A stretch of 10,227 nt of DNA, taken from assembly GCA_943326025.2 (NCBI GenBank), contig CALPRR020000079.1, positions 1 through 10,227 on the forward strand, given 5' to 3'. The stretch comes from Candidatus Kuenenia stuttgartensis (GTDB taxonomy: Bacteria; Bacteroidota; Bacteroidia; Flavobacteriales_D; Crocinitomicaceae). Numbering within the stretch: position 1 is the stretch's first letter; each line of letters starts with the position of its first letter. Shown here piece by piece: positions 1-7,910 of the stretch. Both the position numbers and the translations under genes were made by a program. The notes below the pieces were generated by a model. The model saw only the letters and a list, made by a program, of their open reading frames with translations. It was not told where the DNA came from and did not search any database.

Positions 1-746
1 AAAGGACTAATAAATGACTGATTAAATAATTTTATAGAATTATCATAGACATTGATATCTACATACATATCCCCCAAAAACTGATTTAATTGCAAAGAAG
101 TAACACCAGAAATATAAGTTGCAGACATAATTTCTCTCTTCTTTTTTGGATTATTCTTAAAATAAAACTGGGAAATTGATTCACTTAAAAGCGCTGGAAG
201 AAAAGGTTTTTGCTTTGAAGAATCTATGTATTCAGATAAAACATCAAATTTTTCAATCATTGTTTTATCCACTACATTTCCCCCAACATTATCTATGTCT
301 AATTGAACTTTACTGTATAATTCGTATTCATAAGCATCTAATTTTTCTTTATTGTTTATGTGCTTATTTGCAATAACTCTTTTATGAAGTGTTGTAGAAG
401 GAAATTCGTCTGGTGGTAAAATTTTAACCTCTTCAAGTTCGTCTACCTTAATTGATAAAATAATATTAATTTCTTGAGGTTTATCTAAGATAATTTTCAC
501 TACTTTTCGTTTGTAACCAGAATAATCAAAAATTAGTGAATCAGTGGCATAGTATGTTTCTAAAATAAAATAACCATTCGTGTCTGTTTCTGTTCCAATT
601 TTAGAATCTTGAAATCGAACAGTTACGTATGGTAACACTTCATTAGAAACAGCATCTTTTACAATACCGAAAACTTTCGTTTGTTGAGCAAAAGAAAAGT
701 TTGTTATAATTAGTAATAGAAAAGATATTCTAAAAAGCATGCTCAT
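1..746 (-). CDS. Carboxypeptidase-regulatory-like / DUF5686 outer-membrane protein, 3' part missing (runs off left edge)
   Basis: About 248 N-terminal residues are visible, and the frame is still open at base 1. The protein starts with a Sec signal peptide (MLFRISFLLLIITNFSFAQ). A carboxypeptidase-D regulatory-like beta-sandwich follows at about residues 22-105, with the typical pattern of GIVKDA, then LPYVTVRF, TDTNGYF and DYSGYKR. After residue 120 come segments typical of DUF5686 proteins, such as DAYEYELYSKVQLD and a late NQSFISP. Known relatives are about 800-850 aa and are predicted to end in an outer-membrane beta-barrel, so roughly 70% would lie outside the window. The molecular function of the family is unsettled; a role at the outer membrane is inferred. 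Two in-frame ATGs (near 746 and 740) are possible starts, and neither has a clear Shine-Dalgarno. The gene lies 46 bases after tatC on the same strand, so co-transcription is likely. Start coordinates could be off by a base because I counted by hand through A-runs near 721-737. Confidence 0.85.
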   Translation of the reverse strand, partial: MSMLFRISFLLLIITNFSFAQQTKVFGIVKDAVSNEVLPYVTVRFQDSKIGTETDTNGYFILETYYATDSLIFDYSGYKRKVVKIILDKPQEINIILSIKVDELEEVKILPPDEFPSTTLHKRVIANKHINNKEKLDAYEYELYSKVQLDIDNVGGNVVDKTMIEKFDVLSEYIDSSKQKPFLPALLSESISQFYFKNNPKKKREIMSATYISGVTSLQLNQFLGDMYVDINVYDNSIKLFNQSFISP

Positions 747-792
747 AATTGATTCGGACTAAAATTAATGATCGTTTTTTAATAAAAACGAA

Positions 793-1578
793 TTAAATTT
801 CATTCTTTTTATTTTTCTCTACACGAACAGCAACTATAATACCAATTTCATATAGTAAAATAATTGGAATTGAAACTATAATCTGACTCACCATATCTGG
901 AGGTGTAATAACAGCAGCCAAAATTAAGATAACTACAATTGCATGTTTTCTATATTTTCTAAAAAAATCAGCGGTAATAATACCTAGTTTCGCAAGTAAA
1001 TAGGAAACAACAGGTAATAAGAATAATAATCCCGAATAAAAGACCGTAGAAATAATAGTACTCATATAAGAGCTAATAGTAAAAATATTCTCGATTTCAC
1101 TACTAATTTGATATGCTCCAAAAAATTGAATACAAATTGGTGCTACTACAAAATATCCAAATAAAATACCCAGAAAAAAAAGTAGACTTACATAGAATAC
1201 AATTCCTTTTGCAACAGATTTTTCATTAAATTTCAAACCAGGCTTAACAAATGACCACAATTGATAAAACACATAAGGAAAAGCGAAAACAACTCCACCT
1301 AACATACTCATCATTAAAGCGTAAGAAAATTGACCTGAAACCGTAGTACTTTGCATTTTCACAGGTATTTCACCTACACAAATATCAAAATACTTACACA
1401 TCAATTGAAAACTAATAAAATTAGATTTACTCATTGCTAAAAAGATATTGTCCATGATCCATTGTTGGTATGACCAAATCAATACAGCAAAAGAAACAAT
1501 CGCTATAGAAGATTTAACTAATCTCCATCGCAATTCTTCTAAATGGTCCAAAAAGGACATTTTCTTTTCTTCTTCCAT
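793..1578 (-). CDS. tatC: Sec-independent protein translocase subunit TatC
   Basis: TatC is the multi-spanning inner-membrane receptor of the Tat pathway. It binds the twin-arginine signal peptide of folded proteins and recruits TatA for transport. The 261-residue product matches the family length (E. coli about 258). The cytoplasmic N-terminus carries the hallmark SFLDHLEELRWRL (residues 8-20), whose glutamates lie in the signal-peptide binding region. Six hydrophobic segments lie near 22-38, 86-108, 123-148, 172-197, 210-226 and 228-250. The conserved FAFPYVFYQLWSFVKPGL block is at 98-115, with the following Glu at 119. TPPDMVSQ before the last helix is also typical. The first periplasmic loop holds two cysteines (61 and 67). 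I chose the ATG at 1578: an upstream TTG at 1599 is in frame, but its codons overlap a TAACTTTG promoter element (1587-1594) and the extra residues are not family-like. No tatA is visible nearby. The gene diverges from recQ and is followed by the DUF5686 gene. Confidence 0.95.
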   Translation of the reverse strand: MEEEKKMSFLDHLEELRWRLVKSSIAIVSFAVLIWSYQQWIMDNIFLAMSKSNFISFQLMCKYFDICVGEIPVKMQSTTVSGQFSYALMMSMLGGVVFAFPYVFYQLWSFVKPGLKFNEKSVAKGIVFYVSLLFFLGILFGYFVVAPICIQFFGAYQISSEIENIFTISSYMSTIISTVFYSGLLFLLPVVSYLLAKLGIITADFFRKYRKHAIVVILILAAVITPPDMVSQIIVSIPIILLYEIGIIVAVRVEKNKKNEI

Positions 1579-1586
1579 AGATACGC

Positions 1587-1594
1587 CAAAGTTA
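1587..1594 (-). promoter_or_regulatory. Candidate tatC promoter -7 element (TAACTTTG)
   Basis: On the minus strand the sequence reads TAACTTTG, an exact match to the Bacteroidota sigma-A -7 consensus TAnnTTTG. It ends 8 bases before the chosen tatC ATG, so transcription would start at or just before the start codon (leaderless or nearly so). At the expected 19-base spacing upstream I do not see a clear TTG (-33) element, which lowers confidence. Confidence 0.45.
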
Positions 1595-1705
1595 ATCAAT
1601 CGAAATTAAATCTATTGAAGCATTTATATTTTAATTTCAATTTTTATGAAATATTTTGATTTAAAATTAACCGACGTTTTATTTTCAAAAAGACTGTTTT
1701 TTTTG

Positions 1706-1713
1706 TAACTTCG
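1706..1713 (+). promoter_or_regulatory. Candidate recQ promoter -7 element (TAACTTCG)
   Basis: TAACTTCG differs from the Bacteroidota -7 consensus TAnnTTTG at one base. It sits after an 8-base T run, and TTTTC (1682-1686) lies 19 bases upstream in the -33 position, where TTTG would be expected. A start a few bases downstream would give a leader of about 40 bases before the recQ ATG at 1761. No Shine-Dalgarno is visible in that leader, which is usual for this phylum. Confidence 0.4.
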
Positions 1714-1760
1714 TGGTACTACAGACCAAAAACTAGGTTAAGCAACTAATACACAGATAA

Positions 1761-3944
1761 ATGGCTAAAGATGATTTAAAGATTGCATTGCGAAAATTTT
1801 TCGGTTTTGACAGTTTCAAAGGAAATCAAGAAGATATTATTACAAATGTATTAGACGGAAATAACACATTCGTCATCATGCCTACAGGTGGAGGAAAATC
1901 AATGTGTTACCAATTACCAGCTTTATTATTAGAAGGTACAGCAATTGTTGTATCACCTTTAATTGCATTAATGAAAAATCAAGTTGATTCAATCAGAAGT
2001 GTTAGCAATAATGAAGCCGTAGCTCATTTTTTAAATTCATCTTTGACTAAAGGCGAAATAAACAAAGTAAAACAAGATGTCCAAAGTGGTATCACAAAGT
2101 TATTATTCGTAGCACCTGAATCTTTAACTAAAGTAGAAAATATTACTTTTCTAACTTCAGTAAATGTTTCATTCTTTGCAATTGATGAAGCACATTGTAT
2201 TTCTGAATGGGGACATGATTTTAGACCTGAATACCGTCGTTTAAGAGAGATATTTGAAAAAATTCAAGATGTGCCTGTAATCGCATTAACTGCAACTGCA
2301 ACTCCAAAAGTTCAATACGACATTCAGAAAAATCTTAATATGTTGGATGCTACAGTATATAAATCTTCTTTCAATAGAGATAATTTATATTATGAAATCC
2401 GTCCCAAAAAAGATGTTGAAAAAGAGATTATTAGATATATAAAATCTAAAAAGAACAAAAGCGGAATAGTTTATTGTTTAAGCCGTAAAAAAGTAGAAGA
2501 AATTTCAGAGTTACTTCAAGTTAATGGCATTAATGCACTACCTTATCATGCTGGTTTAGATGCTAATACTAGAGCTAAACACCAAGACATGTTCCTAATG
2601 GAAGAAACATCCGTAATTGTTGCGACGATTGCTTTTGGTATGGGTATAGATAAACCTGACGTTCGATTTGTAGTACATCATGATATTCCTAAATCTCTAG
2701 AAAGTTACTATCAAGAAACAGGAAGAGCTGGAAGAGATGGTGGTGAAGGAGAATGTTTAGTTTTTTACAACTATAAAGACATTGAAAAATTAGAAAAATT
2801 TCTTCAAGGAAAACCAGTTGCAGAACAAGAAATTGGTAAACAGCTATTAAATGAGATGGTTTCATTTGCTGAAACATCTGTCTGTAGAAGAAAGTTTATA
2901 CTTCACTATTTCGGAGAAGATTTTGACGATGCAAACTGTAATGAATACTGTGACAACTGTAAACATCCGAAAGAAAAGACAGAAGGTAAAGAATATGTTA
3001 AAATGTTTTTAGATGCTGTATTAGAGCTTCAAGAAATGCAGAAAGGAAAACACTATTGTGCATATTTATCAGGTAATTTAACCGCAGAAATAAAAAACTA
3101 CAAACATGATCAACTTGAGAATTTTGGAATAGGAAAAGAAAAAGACGAAGTTTATTGGAATGCCTTAATTAGGCAAGTATTAGTTTTTGGCTTAGTTTCA
3201 AAAGATATTGAGTCCTATGGGATACTAAAATTAACAGAAAAAGGAAGGGAATACATTCAAAATCCGACTTCCTTTACATTGGTTAAAGAACATGACTTTT
3301 CTTCTTCTGATGATGCTGATTCAATCATTAATTCTGGAAATAAAGCAGGTGCTCATGACGAAGTTTTATATTCAATGTTAGTTGATTTAAGAAAATCGAT
3401 TTCTAAACAAAAAAATATCCCTCCATTTGTAATATTTCAAGAACCATCTTTAATCGATATGTGTTTTCAATACCCCATTTCAATTGATGAATTAACAAAT
3501 ATTCAAGGAGTTGGAAATGGAAAAGCAGCTAGATATGGAGAACCTTTTATTGCCTTAATTTCAAATTACGTAGAAGTAAATGAAATTGAACGTCCACAAG
3601 ATTTAATTGTAAAATCATTAGTAAATAAATCAGGTTTAAAAGTTCAGTTAATTCAAAATATTGATCGCAAATTACCTCTTGAAGACATAGGGAGAGCTCT
3701 AGGAAAATCATACGAAGAGGTTATCGAAGAAATTGAAGCAATTGTATCATCTGGCACGAGAGTAAATATCAATTATTATATTGAAGATATTTTAGATAGT
3801 GAAAATCAAGATGAAATCTACGACTATTTTTCTGAAGCTGAATCTGATGATTTAACAGCTGCTTATCATGAATTTGATGGAGATTACTCTGAGGAAGAAT
3901 TAAGATTAATGAGAATAAAATTTATGAGTGAAATGGCAAATTAA
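1761..3944 (+). CDS. recQ: ATP-dependent DNA helicase RecQ
   Basis: RecQ is a 3'-5' superfamily 2 DNA helicase acting in recombination and stalled-fork repair in the cytoplasm. All parts are present in the 727 residues. Helicase core: Walker A PTGGGKS (41-47, Lys46), DEAH (142-145) followed by the aromatic-rich loop CISEWGHDFRPEYRRL, motif III TATAT (177-181), and motif VI QETGRAGRDG (318-327) with its arginine finger. The RecQ zinc site has four cysteines (375, 393, 397, 400). A winged-helix RQC region spans about 408-510, and an HRDC domain about 530-602 (ends LTNIQGVGNGKAARYG). Beyond HRDC there is a further ~120-residue acidic, helical tail, making the protein longer than E. coli RecQ (about 610 aa). 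Relatives of about 730 aa are, from memory, usual in Bacteroidota. The start is the ATG giving MAKDDLKIALRKFFGF, which aligns with the normal RecQ N-terminus. It diverges from tatC and appears monocistronic. No key residue is missing. Confidence 0.97.
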   Translation: MAKDDLKIALRKFFGFDSFKGNQEDIITNVLDGNNTFVIMPTGGGKSMCYQLPALLLEGTAIVVSPLIALMKNQVDSIRSVSNNEAVAHFLNSSLTKGEINKVKQDVQSGITKLLFVAPESLTKVENITFLTSVNVSFFAIDEAHCISEWGHDFRPEYRRLREIFEKIQDVPVIALTATATPKVQYDIQKNLNMLDATVYKSSFNRDNLYYEIRPKKDVEKEIIRYIKSKKNKSGIVYCLSRKKVEEISELLQVNGINALPYHAGLDANTRAKHQDMFLMEETSVIVATIAFGMGIDKPDVRFVVHHDIPKSLESYYQETGRAGRDGGEGECLVFYNYKDIEKLEKFLQGKPVAEQEIGKQLLNEMVSFAETSVCRRKFILHYFGEDFDDANCNEYCDNCKHPKEKTEGKEYVKMFLDAVLELQEMQKGKHYCAYLSGNLTAEIKNYKHDQLENFGIGKEKDEVYWNALIRQVLVFGLVSKDIESYGILKLTEKGREYIQNPTSFTLVKEHDFSSSDDADSIINSGNKAGAHDEVLYSMLVDLRKSISKQKNIPPFVIFQEPSLIDMCFQYPISIDELTNIQGVGNGKAARYGEPFIALISNYVEVNEIERPQDLIVKSLVNKSGLKVQLIQNIDRKLPLEDIGRALGKSYEEVIEEIEAIVSSGTRVNINYYIEDILDSENQDEIYDYFSEAESDDLTAAYHEFDGDYSEEELRLMRIKFMSEMAN

Positions 3945-4049
3945 ATAAATCTTTTAATCTATTCCTGAAAATAATCTTATTAAATCATCTATTTTTTTTT
4001 AAAACGAACCGAATAAACTATAATTTAGTAACTTACAAAAAAAAAATGT
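3945..4049. other. Intergenic region between recQ and the PKD-repeat gene
   Basis: A 105-base A+T-rich gap with a run of 9 T at about 3992-4000 and a run of 10 A at 4037-4046 directly before the next gene. TAATTTAG (4021-4028) and TAACTTAC (4029-4036) are imperfect matches to the TAnnTTTG -7 element, and neither has a -33 TTG at proper spacing, so a promoter here is plausible but unproven. I see no convincing terminator hairpin after recQ. Confidence 0.4.
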
Positions 4050-7000
4050 ATGCATAGATTATTAGTGTTTTTCATTTCGTCCTTTATTTTTTTAGGTGCT
4101 TTTTCTCAAGCACCAACTGCTCAATTTACAGCGCTACCAATTTCAATATGTTTAGGTGAAACAGTTAATTTTACTAATACTTCTATTGCAGGTAATTCTC
4201 CGATAGTGAGTTATAATTGGAATTTTGGTGATGGAAATTCAGCAAACTCTTTAAATGCATCTCATATTTATACCTCTGCAGGAACATACACAATTACACT
4301 TGTTGTGACGGATCAAAATAATATAGCAGATTCTGAAGTGAAAATAAACTATATTACGGTTAATCCTAATCCCGTGAGTCAATTTGCAATAACAAATAAC
4401 GGATGTAATCTACCTTCAAATGCAACTTTCACTAATCAATCTTCAGTTGGAGCAAATTATTCATATTCTTGGAATTTCGGAAACACCCAAACATCTAATG
4501 TCCAAAATCCACCTGCTATTTCTTACACAAATACAGGAACATTTAACGTAAACTTAATAGTAACGAATACTTCAACGGGTTGTCAAAGTTCAAGCACAAC
4601 GCCAATTATAATTTCAACTTTTAATACGGCTTTCACAACCCAAGATTCAGCATGCGTTGGAAGCACAATTAATCTTACTGACAACTCTTCTTTAGGTGTA
4701 AATTCATGGAGTTGGAATAGTGGAAATGGAACAAATTCAAACATTCAAAATCCAAGTTTCACCTACAATACAGCAGGTACATTTACAATTACTCTATCAT
4801 CACAAAATACAAATACAGGTTGTTCAAGTAACTCAACTAAACAAATTGTAATTATCCCACTTCCAAACCCTAGTTTCACTGCAAATCCGTCATCAGGTTG
4901 CGCACCTTTAAACGTAAGCTTTACAAATTCAAGTTCTTCTGGTTCAAATTTTCAATGGAATTTTGGAGACGGTTCAACTTATAATGGCCAGAACCCACCC
5001 GTTCATACTTATACATCAAATGGTAATTTCACTGTAAGTCTAACTTCAACAGGAATATATGGTTGTATAAATACTGCTACGCAAAGTAACTTAATTCAAA
5101 CTATCCCACCAACTGCTGATTTCACTTCTCCAATCGTAAATGGATGTAGTCCAGCATTAATCAATTTCACAGACAATTCTTCATCGGCTGACCCTATTGT
5201 TAGTTGGATTTGGGACTTTGGTGATGGAACTACTTACAATGGTCAAAATCCACCTTCTCACACTTTCACTTCAGGTCAATACAACGTCTCTTTAACAATT
5301 ACTACCCAAGGTGGTTGTTCAAATACTATTTCAAAACCTAATTTTATTCAAATAGGTTATATTGATTTAGTGAATTTTACATATTCACCTTCGATAGAAT
5401 GTGCAAAAACCCCTATTAATTTTACTGATTTATCAGTAATTAACACGCCCCATTTACCGACCGAAGTCAGTTACAATTGGGGGTTTAGTGATGGTGGAAG
5501 CGCAAGCTCTCAAAACACTACATACTCATTCCCTACCGATACAGGATATTTTGATGCTCAGTTAATTGTTACATTTAGAGGATGTCGAGATACACTTAAA
5601 ATAGATAGTGCCATTTATATCAAAGCGCCGATCTCTTTGTTTACCTCAGCACAAAGTTTATATTGTAACCTTCCTTTACCTGTCACTGTTTCCGTAAATG
5701 ACAATTCAATAATTGGAAATCTAAGTGATAGCGTAAAAATGATTTGGAGATGGGATGATGTACTTCAAACAGATTCAACTCTAGAAAATAATGTTCTTGA
5801 TAACAATGGAAATGGAAATTCTAGCTTCACTTATAATTCCTATGGAACTTATAATGTTAAACAAGTAATATACAATTATACTACAGGCTGCTCTGACAGT
5901 ACTATACAAGTAATAAATATTTCAGAAACAATCCCTGATTTTACATTATCAAATGACTCAATATGTAAAAATAGCTTATTAACTTTAACCAGTACATCTA
6001 CTTCTTCTCATCCTTTTGGAACTTTTAGTTACAATATGGGAAATAGTCAATCAACATCAGGCAACCCTGCAACATATTCATATTCAACTGCTGGTAATTA
6101 TAATATTACACTCACTGCAACAAATAGCGTTGGCTGTGCTGCAACTAAACTTTTCTCAAATATTACCATTTTAGAGTTACCAGTTGCTAGTTTTACACCT
6201 TCTGCATTAACAGGTTGTGCGCCCATAAATATCAATTACACAAACACTTCACACTCTCAAGGTAATGGCTATCCAGGATTACTTAGTTACACTTGGACAT
6301 TTCCTGATAATTCTAATCAAACTACTACAGATATAGCATCAACAACAAATTACACAATTAATAGCCAAGGAACATTTACTACAAAACTAACTGTAACTGA
6401 TAGTTTTGGATGTGTATCTCCTATTGGAAGTAATGCTATTAACATAACAATTCCAACACCTAATTTCACGATTGATAGTGTTTTATGTAATCACGTATTA
6501 GAGACTGGAACAAACACTTCAACAGGTACAAATCCATTAAGTTACCAATGGAATATTGATAATCAAAACACATTAAACACAGTAAATTTCGCTAATAATT
6601 TCAATGACAATCTTTCAACAATCTATCAAATTCATAAGATTACATTAATTGCAACTGATGGAAATGGATGTATAGATAGTATCTCAAAAAATATAAAAGT
6701 TACATCACCTAAGCCTTTGGAAACACATATTTATTCTGGTGCAAACTTAAATAATAATAATACAGCTTCATGTCCACCAATAATTGGAGACTTTAAAGAT
6801 AGTTCTGAATACTATGGTTCAAGTTTAACGTATTATTGGTCATTTGGGAATGGTAATCATTCAACTCTAGCTAATCCGCAAAACATCTATGTTTATCCAG
6901 GTGATTATATCGTAAGCCTTCTAGTTACTGATCAATTTGGATGTAAAGATAGTATTAGCAATAACTCATTAACGATAAACGGTCCAACAACAACACCAAT

Positions 7001-7769
7001 TATTACTTCAAATGTTTCAATTTGTAAAAATGAATTTATTTTCGACACTTTAAATTCAGTTGATGTACATCATTTCCTTTGGGAATTTGGAGATGGAAAT
7101 ACTACTACTAATTTATCAGCTACTCATAATTACATATTACAAGGTAATTATCAAACCATATTACATGTTTACGACACAAATAACTGTGAAATAGTATATT
7201 TAGACAACATTCAAGTGATTAATAATCAAATTACAGCCAATTTTATTCCGTCTACTTTATTAGCTGAAATGGGCACAAATATAATGTTCACAGATTCTTC
7301 TATATATAATAGTCCTATCCAAAGTTGGGAATGGAGTTTTGGAGATCCAACTAATACAATTTTAACAAACAACTCAAATATATCAACTTCATTTATTTAT
7401 GAGTTGCCAAATAGTTATCAAGTCACTTTAATTATTAAAGACCAAAACGGATGTATCGATTCAACATATAAAACAATAACTATTATTGGTAGCGTTGAAT
7501 TTCCAACAGCTTTTACTCCAGATAATGATACCAAAAACGACTTTTGGGAAATAAAAAATATCGACAAATTATATCCTGAAAATGTAGTTAAAATATATAA
7601 TAGATGGGGTAATTTAATTTATGAATCAGAAAAAGGTGCTTATGCTTCTAGACCATGGAATGGGAAATTCAATGATGAAAATTTACCAATCGGTTCATAC
7701 TTTTTTGTAATTGAATATAATTCTAATAAAAAGAGTGATAAAGGTACAATAACTATAATTAGGCAATGA
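4050..7769 (+). CDS. Large PKD-repeat surface protein with type B T9SS C-terminal domain (CHU_C)
   Basis: A 1239-residue secreted protein. Residues 1-20 (MHRLLVFFISSFIFLGAFSQ) form a Sec signal peptide, probably cut just before the Gln, and no lipobox is present. The rest is an array of about 13 PKD-like Ig-fold units of roughly 80-95 residues. They are recognised by W-x-FGDG, a following NPxHxY, then GxYxVxLxVT and a closing GC. The last ~91 residues (from VEFPTAFTPD, about 1149) are the gliding-motility-associated C-terminal domain, with FTPD, NRWG, W-N-G, IGSYFF and a terminal KGTITI strand. This is the signal of type B T9SS cargo, normally exported and attached to the cell surface by the PorP/SprF-linked route. 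Composition is very rich in Asn, Ser and Thr. I see no enzymatic domain. An adhesin or structural surface fibre is the likely role, but the ligand is unknown. The start is the ATG giving the signal peptide. It converges on the SprB-repeat gene. Confidence 0.9.
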   Translation: MHRLLVFFISSFIFLGAFSQAPTAQFTALPISICLGETVNFTNTSIAGNSPIVSYNWNFGDGNSANSLNASHIYTSAGTYTITLVVTDQNNIADSEVKINYITVNPNPVSQFAITNNGCNLPSNATFTNQSSVGANYSYSWNFGNTQTSNVQNPPAISYTNTGTFNVNLIVTNTSTGCQSSSTTPIIISTFNTAFTTQDSACVGSTINLTDNSSLGVNSWSWNSGNGTNSNIQNPSFTYNTAGTFTITLSSQNTNTGCSSNSTKQIVIIPLPNPSFTANPSSGCAPLNVSFTNSSSSGSNFQWNFGDGSTYNGQNPPVHTYTSNGNFTVSLTSTGIYGCINTATQSNLIQTIPPTADFTSPIVNGCSPALINFTDNSSSADPIVSWIWDFGDGTTYNGQNPPSHTFTSGQYNVSLTITTQGGCSNTISKPNFIQIGYIDLVNFTYSPSIECAKTPINFTDLSVINTPHLPTEVSYNWGFSDGGSASSQNTTYSFPTDTGYFDAQLIVTFRGCRDTLKIDSAIYIKAPISLFTSAQSLYCNLPLPVTVSVNDNSIIGNLSDSVKMIWRWDDVLQTDSTLENNVLDNNGNGNSSFTYNSYGTYNVKQVIYNYTTGCSDSTIQVINISETIPDFTLSNDSICKNSLLTLTSTSTSSHPFGTFSYNMGNSQSTSGNPATYSYSTAGNYNITLTATNSVGCAATKLFSNITILELPVASFTPSALTGCAPININYTNTSHSQGNGYPGLLSYTWTFPDNSNQTTTDIASTTNYTINSQGTFTTKLTVTDSFGCVSPIGSNAINITIPTPNFTIDSVLCNHVLETGTNTSTGTNPLSYQWNIDNQNTLNTVNFANNFNDNLSTIYQIHKITLIATDGNGCIDSISKNIKVTSPKPLETHIYSGANLNNNNTASCPPIIGDFKDSSEYYGSSLTYYWSFGNGNHSTLANPQNIYVYPGDYIVSLLVTDQFGCKDSISNNSLTINGPTTTPIITSNVSICKNEFIFDTLNSVDVHHFLWEFGDGNTTTNLSATHNYILQGNYQTILHVYDTNNCEIVYLDNIQVINNQITANFIPSTLLAEMGTNIMFTDSSIYNSPIQSWEWSFGDPTNTILTNNSNISTSFIYELPNSYQVTLIIKDQNGCIDSTYKTITIIGSVEFPTAFTPDNDTKNDFWEIKNIDKLYPENVVKIYNRWGNLIYESEKGAYASRPWNGKFNDENLPIGSYFFVIEYNSNKKSDKGTITIIRQ
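4113..7493 (+). repeat. Array of about 13 PKD-like domains
   Basis: Unit positions are marked by the conserved core Trp codon, near 4218, 4470, 4713, 4956, 5211, 5478, 5745, (about 6033, Trp replaced), 6294, 6549, 6837, 7080 and 7332. Spacing is about 240-290 bases. Units 1, 4, 5 and 12 keep a canonical FGDG; the others are degenerate (for example FGN, NSGNG, FSDG, RWDD, TFPD). Most units end in GC and most begin with another Cys about 15-20 residues later. Units 4 and 5 share the exact string TYNGQNPP. The units are diverged from each other, so this is a protein-level domain array and not a recent DNA tandem duplication. Confidence 0.8.
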
Positions 7770-7796
7770 TTTAAGATATAAAAACTAAATTGGTTG

Positions 7797-7837
7797 AAAA
7801 GATATTTCCTTTTATTTCAAAAAAGGAAATATCTTTT
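7797..7837. terminator. Bidirectional intrinsic terminator between two convergent genes
   Basis: A perfect 17-bp inverted repeat (7797-7813 and 7821-7837) encloses a 7-base loop. Each arm begins with four A and ends with four T, so either strand gives a stem followed by a U run (the + strand has two further T). The stem core is GATATTTCC / GGAAATATC. It lies 27 bases after the plus-strand stop and 73 bases beyond the minus-strand stop at 7911, suiting termination of both transcripts. Confidence 0.85.
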
Positions 7838-7910
7838 TTCTGAAGAAAATAAATTTTGTGCTGTAATTGAATAATTTGAAATATAATTTAAATCATTATA
7901 AATTATTTGA

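Noticed and set aside
176..376. 66-codon plus-strand open frame beginning with TTG
   Set aside because: It is antisense to the DUF5686 gene, whose reading is strongly supported by its signal peptide and domain pattern. The short product has no recognisable features.
773..790. Small inverted repeat (CGTTTTT / AAAAACG) after tatC
   Set aside because: The stem is only 7 bp and mostly A-T, with no U run after it on the minus strand. tatC and the next gene are probably co-transcribed, so I do not call it a terminator.
1579..1599. Seven-residue N-terminal extension of TatC from a TTG codon
   Set aside because: The TTG overlaps the TAACTTTG promoter-like element, and the ATG at 1578 gives a normal-length TatC.
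2689..2877. 62-codon minus-strand open frame
   Set aside because: It lies inside recQ over motif VI and the downstream zinc region. The product is a shadow of the A+T-rich coding strand.
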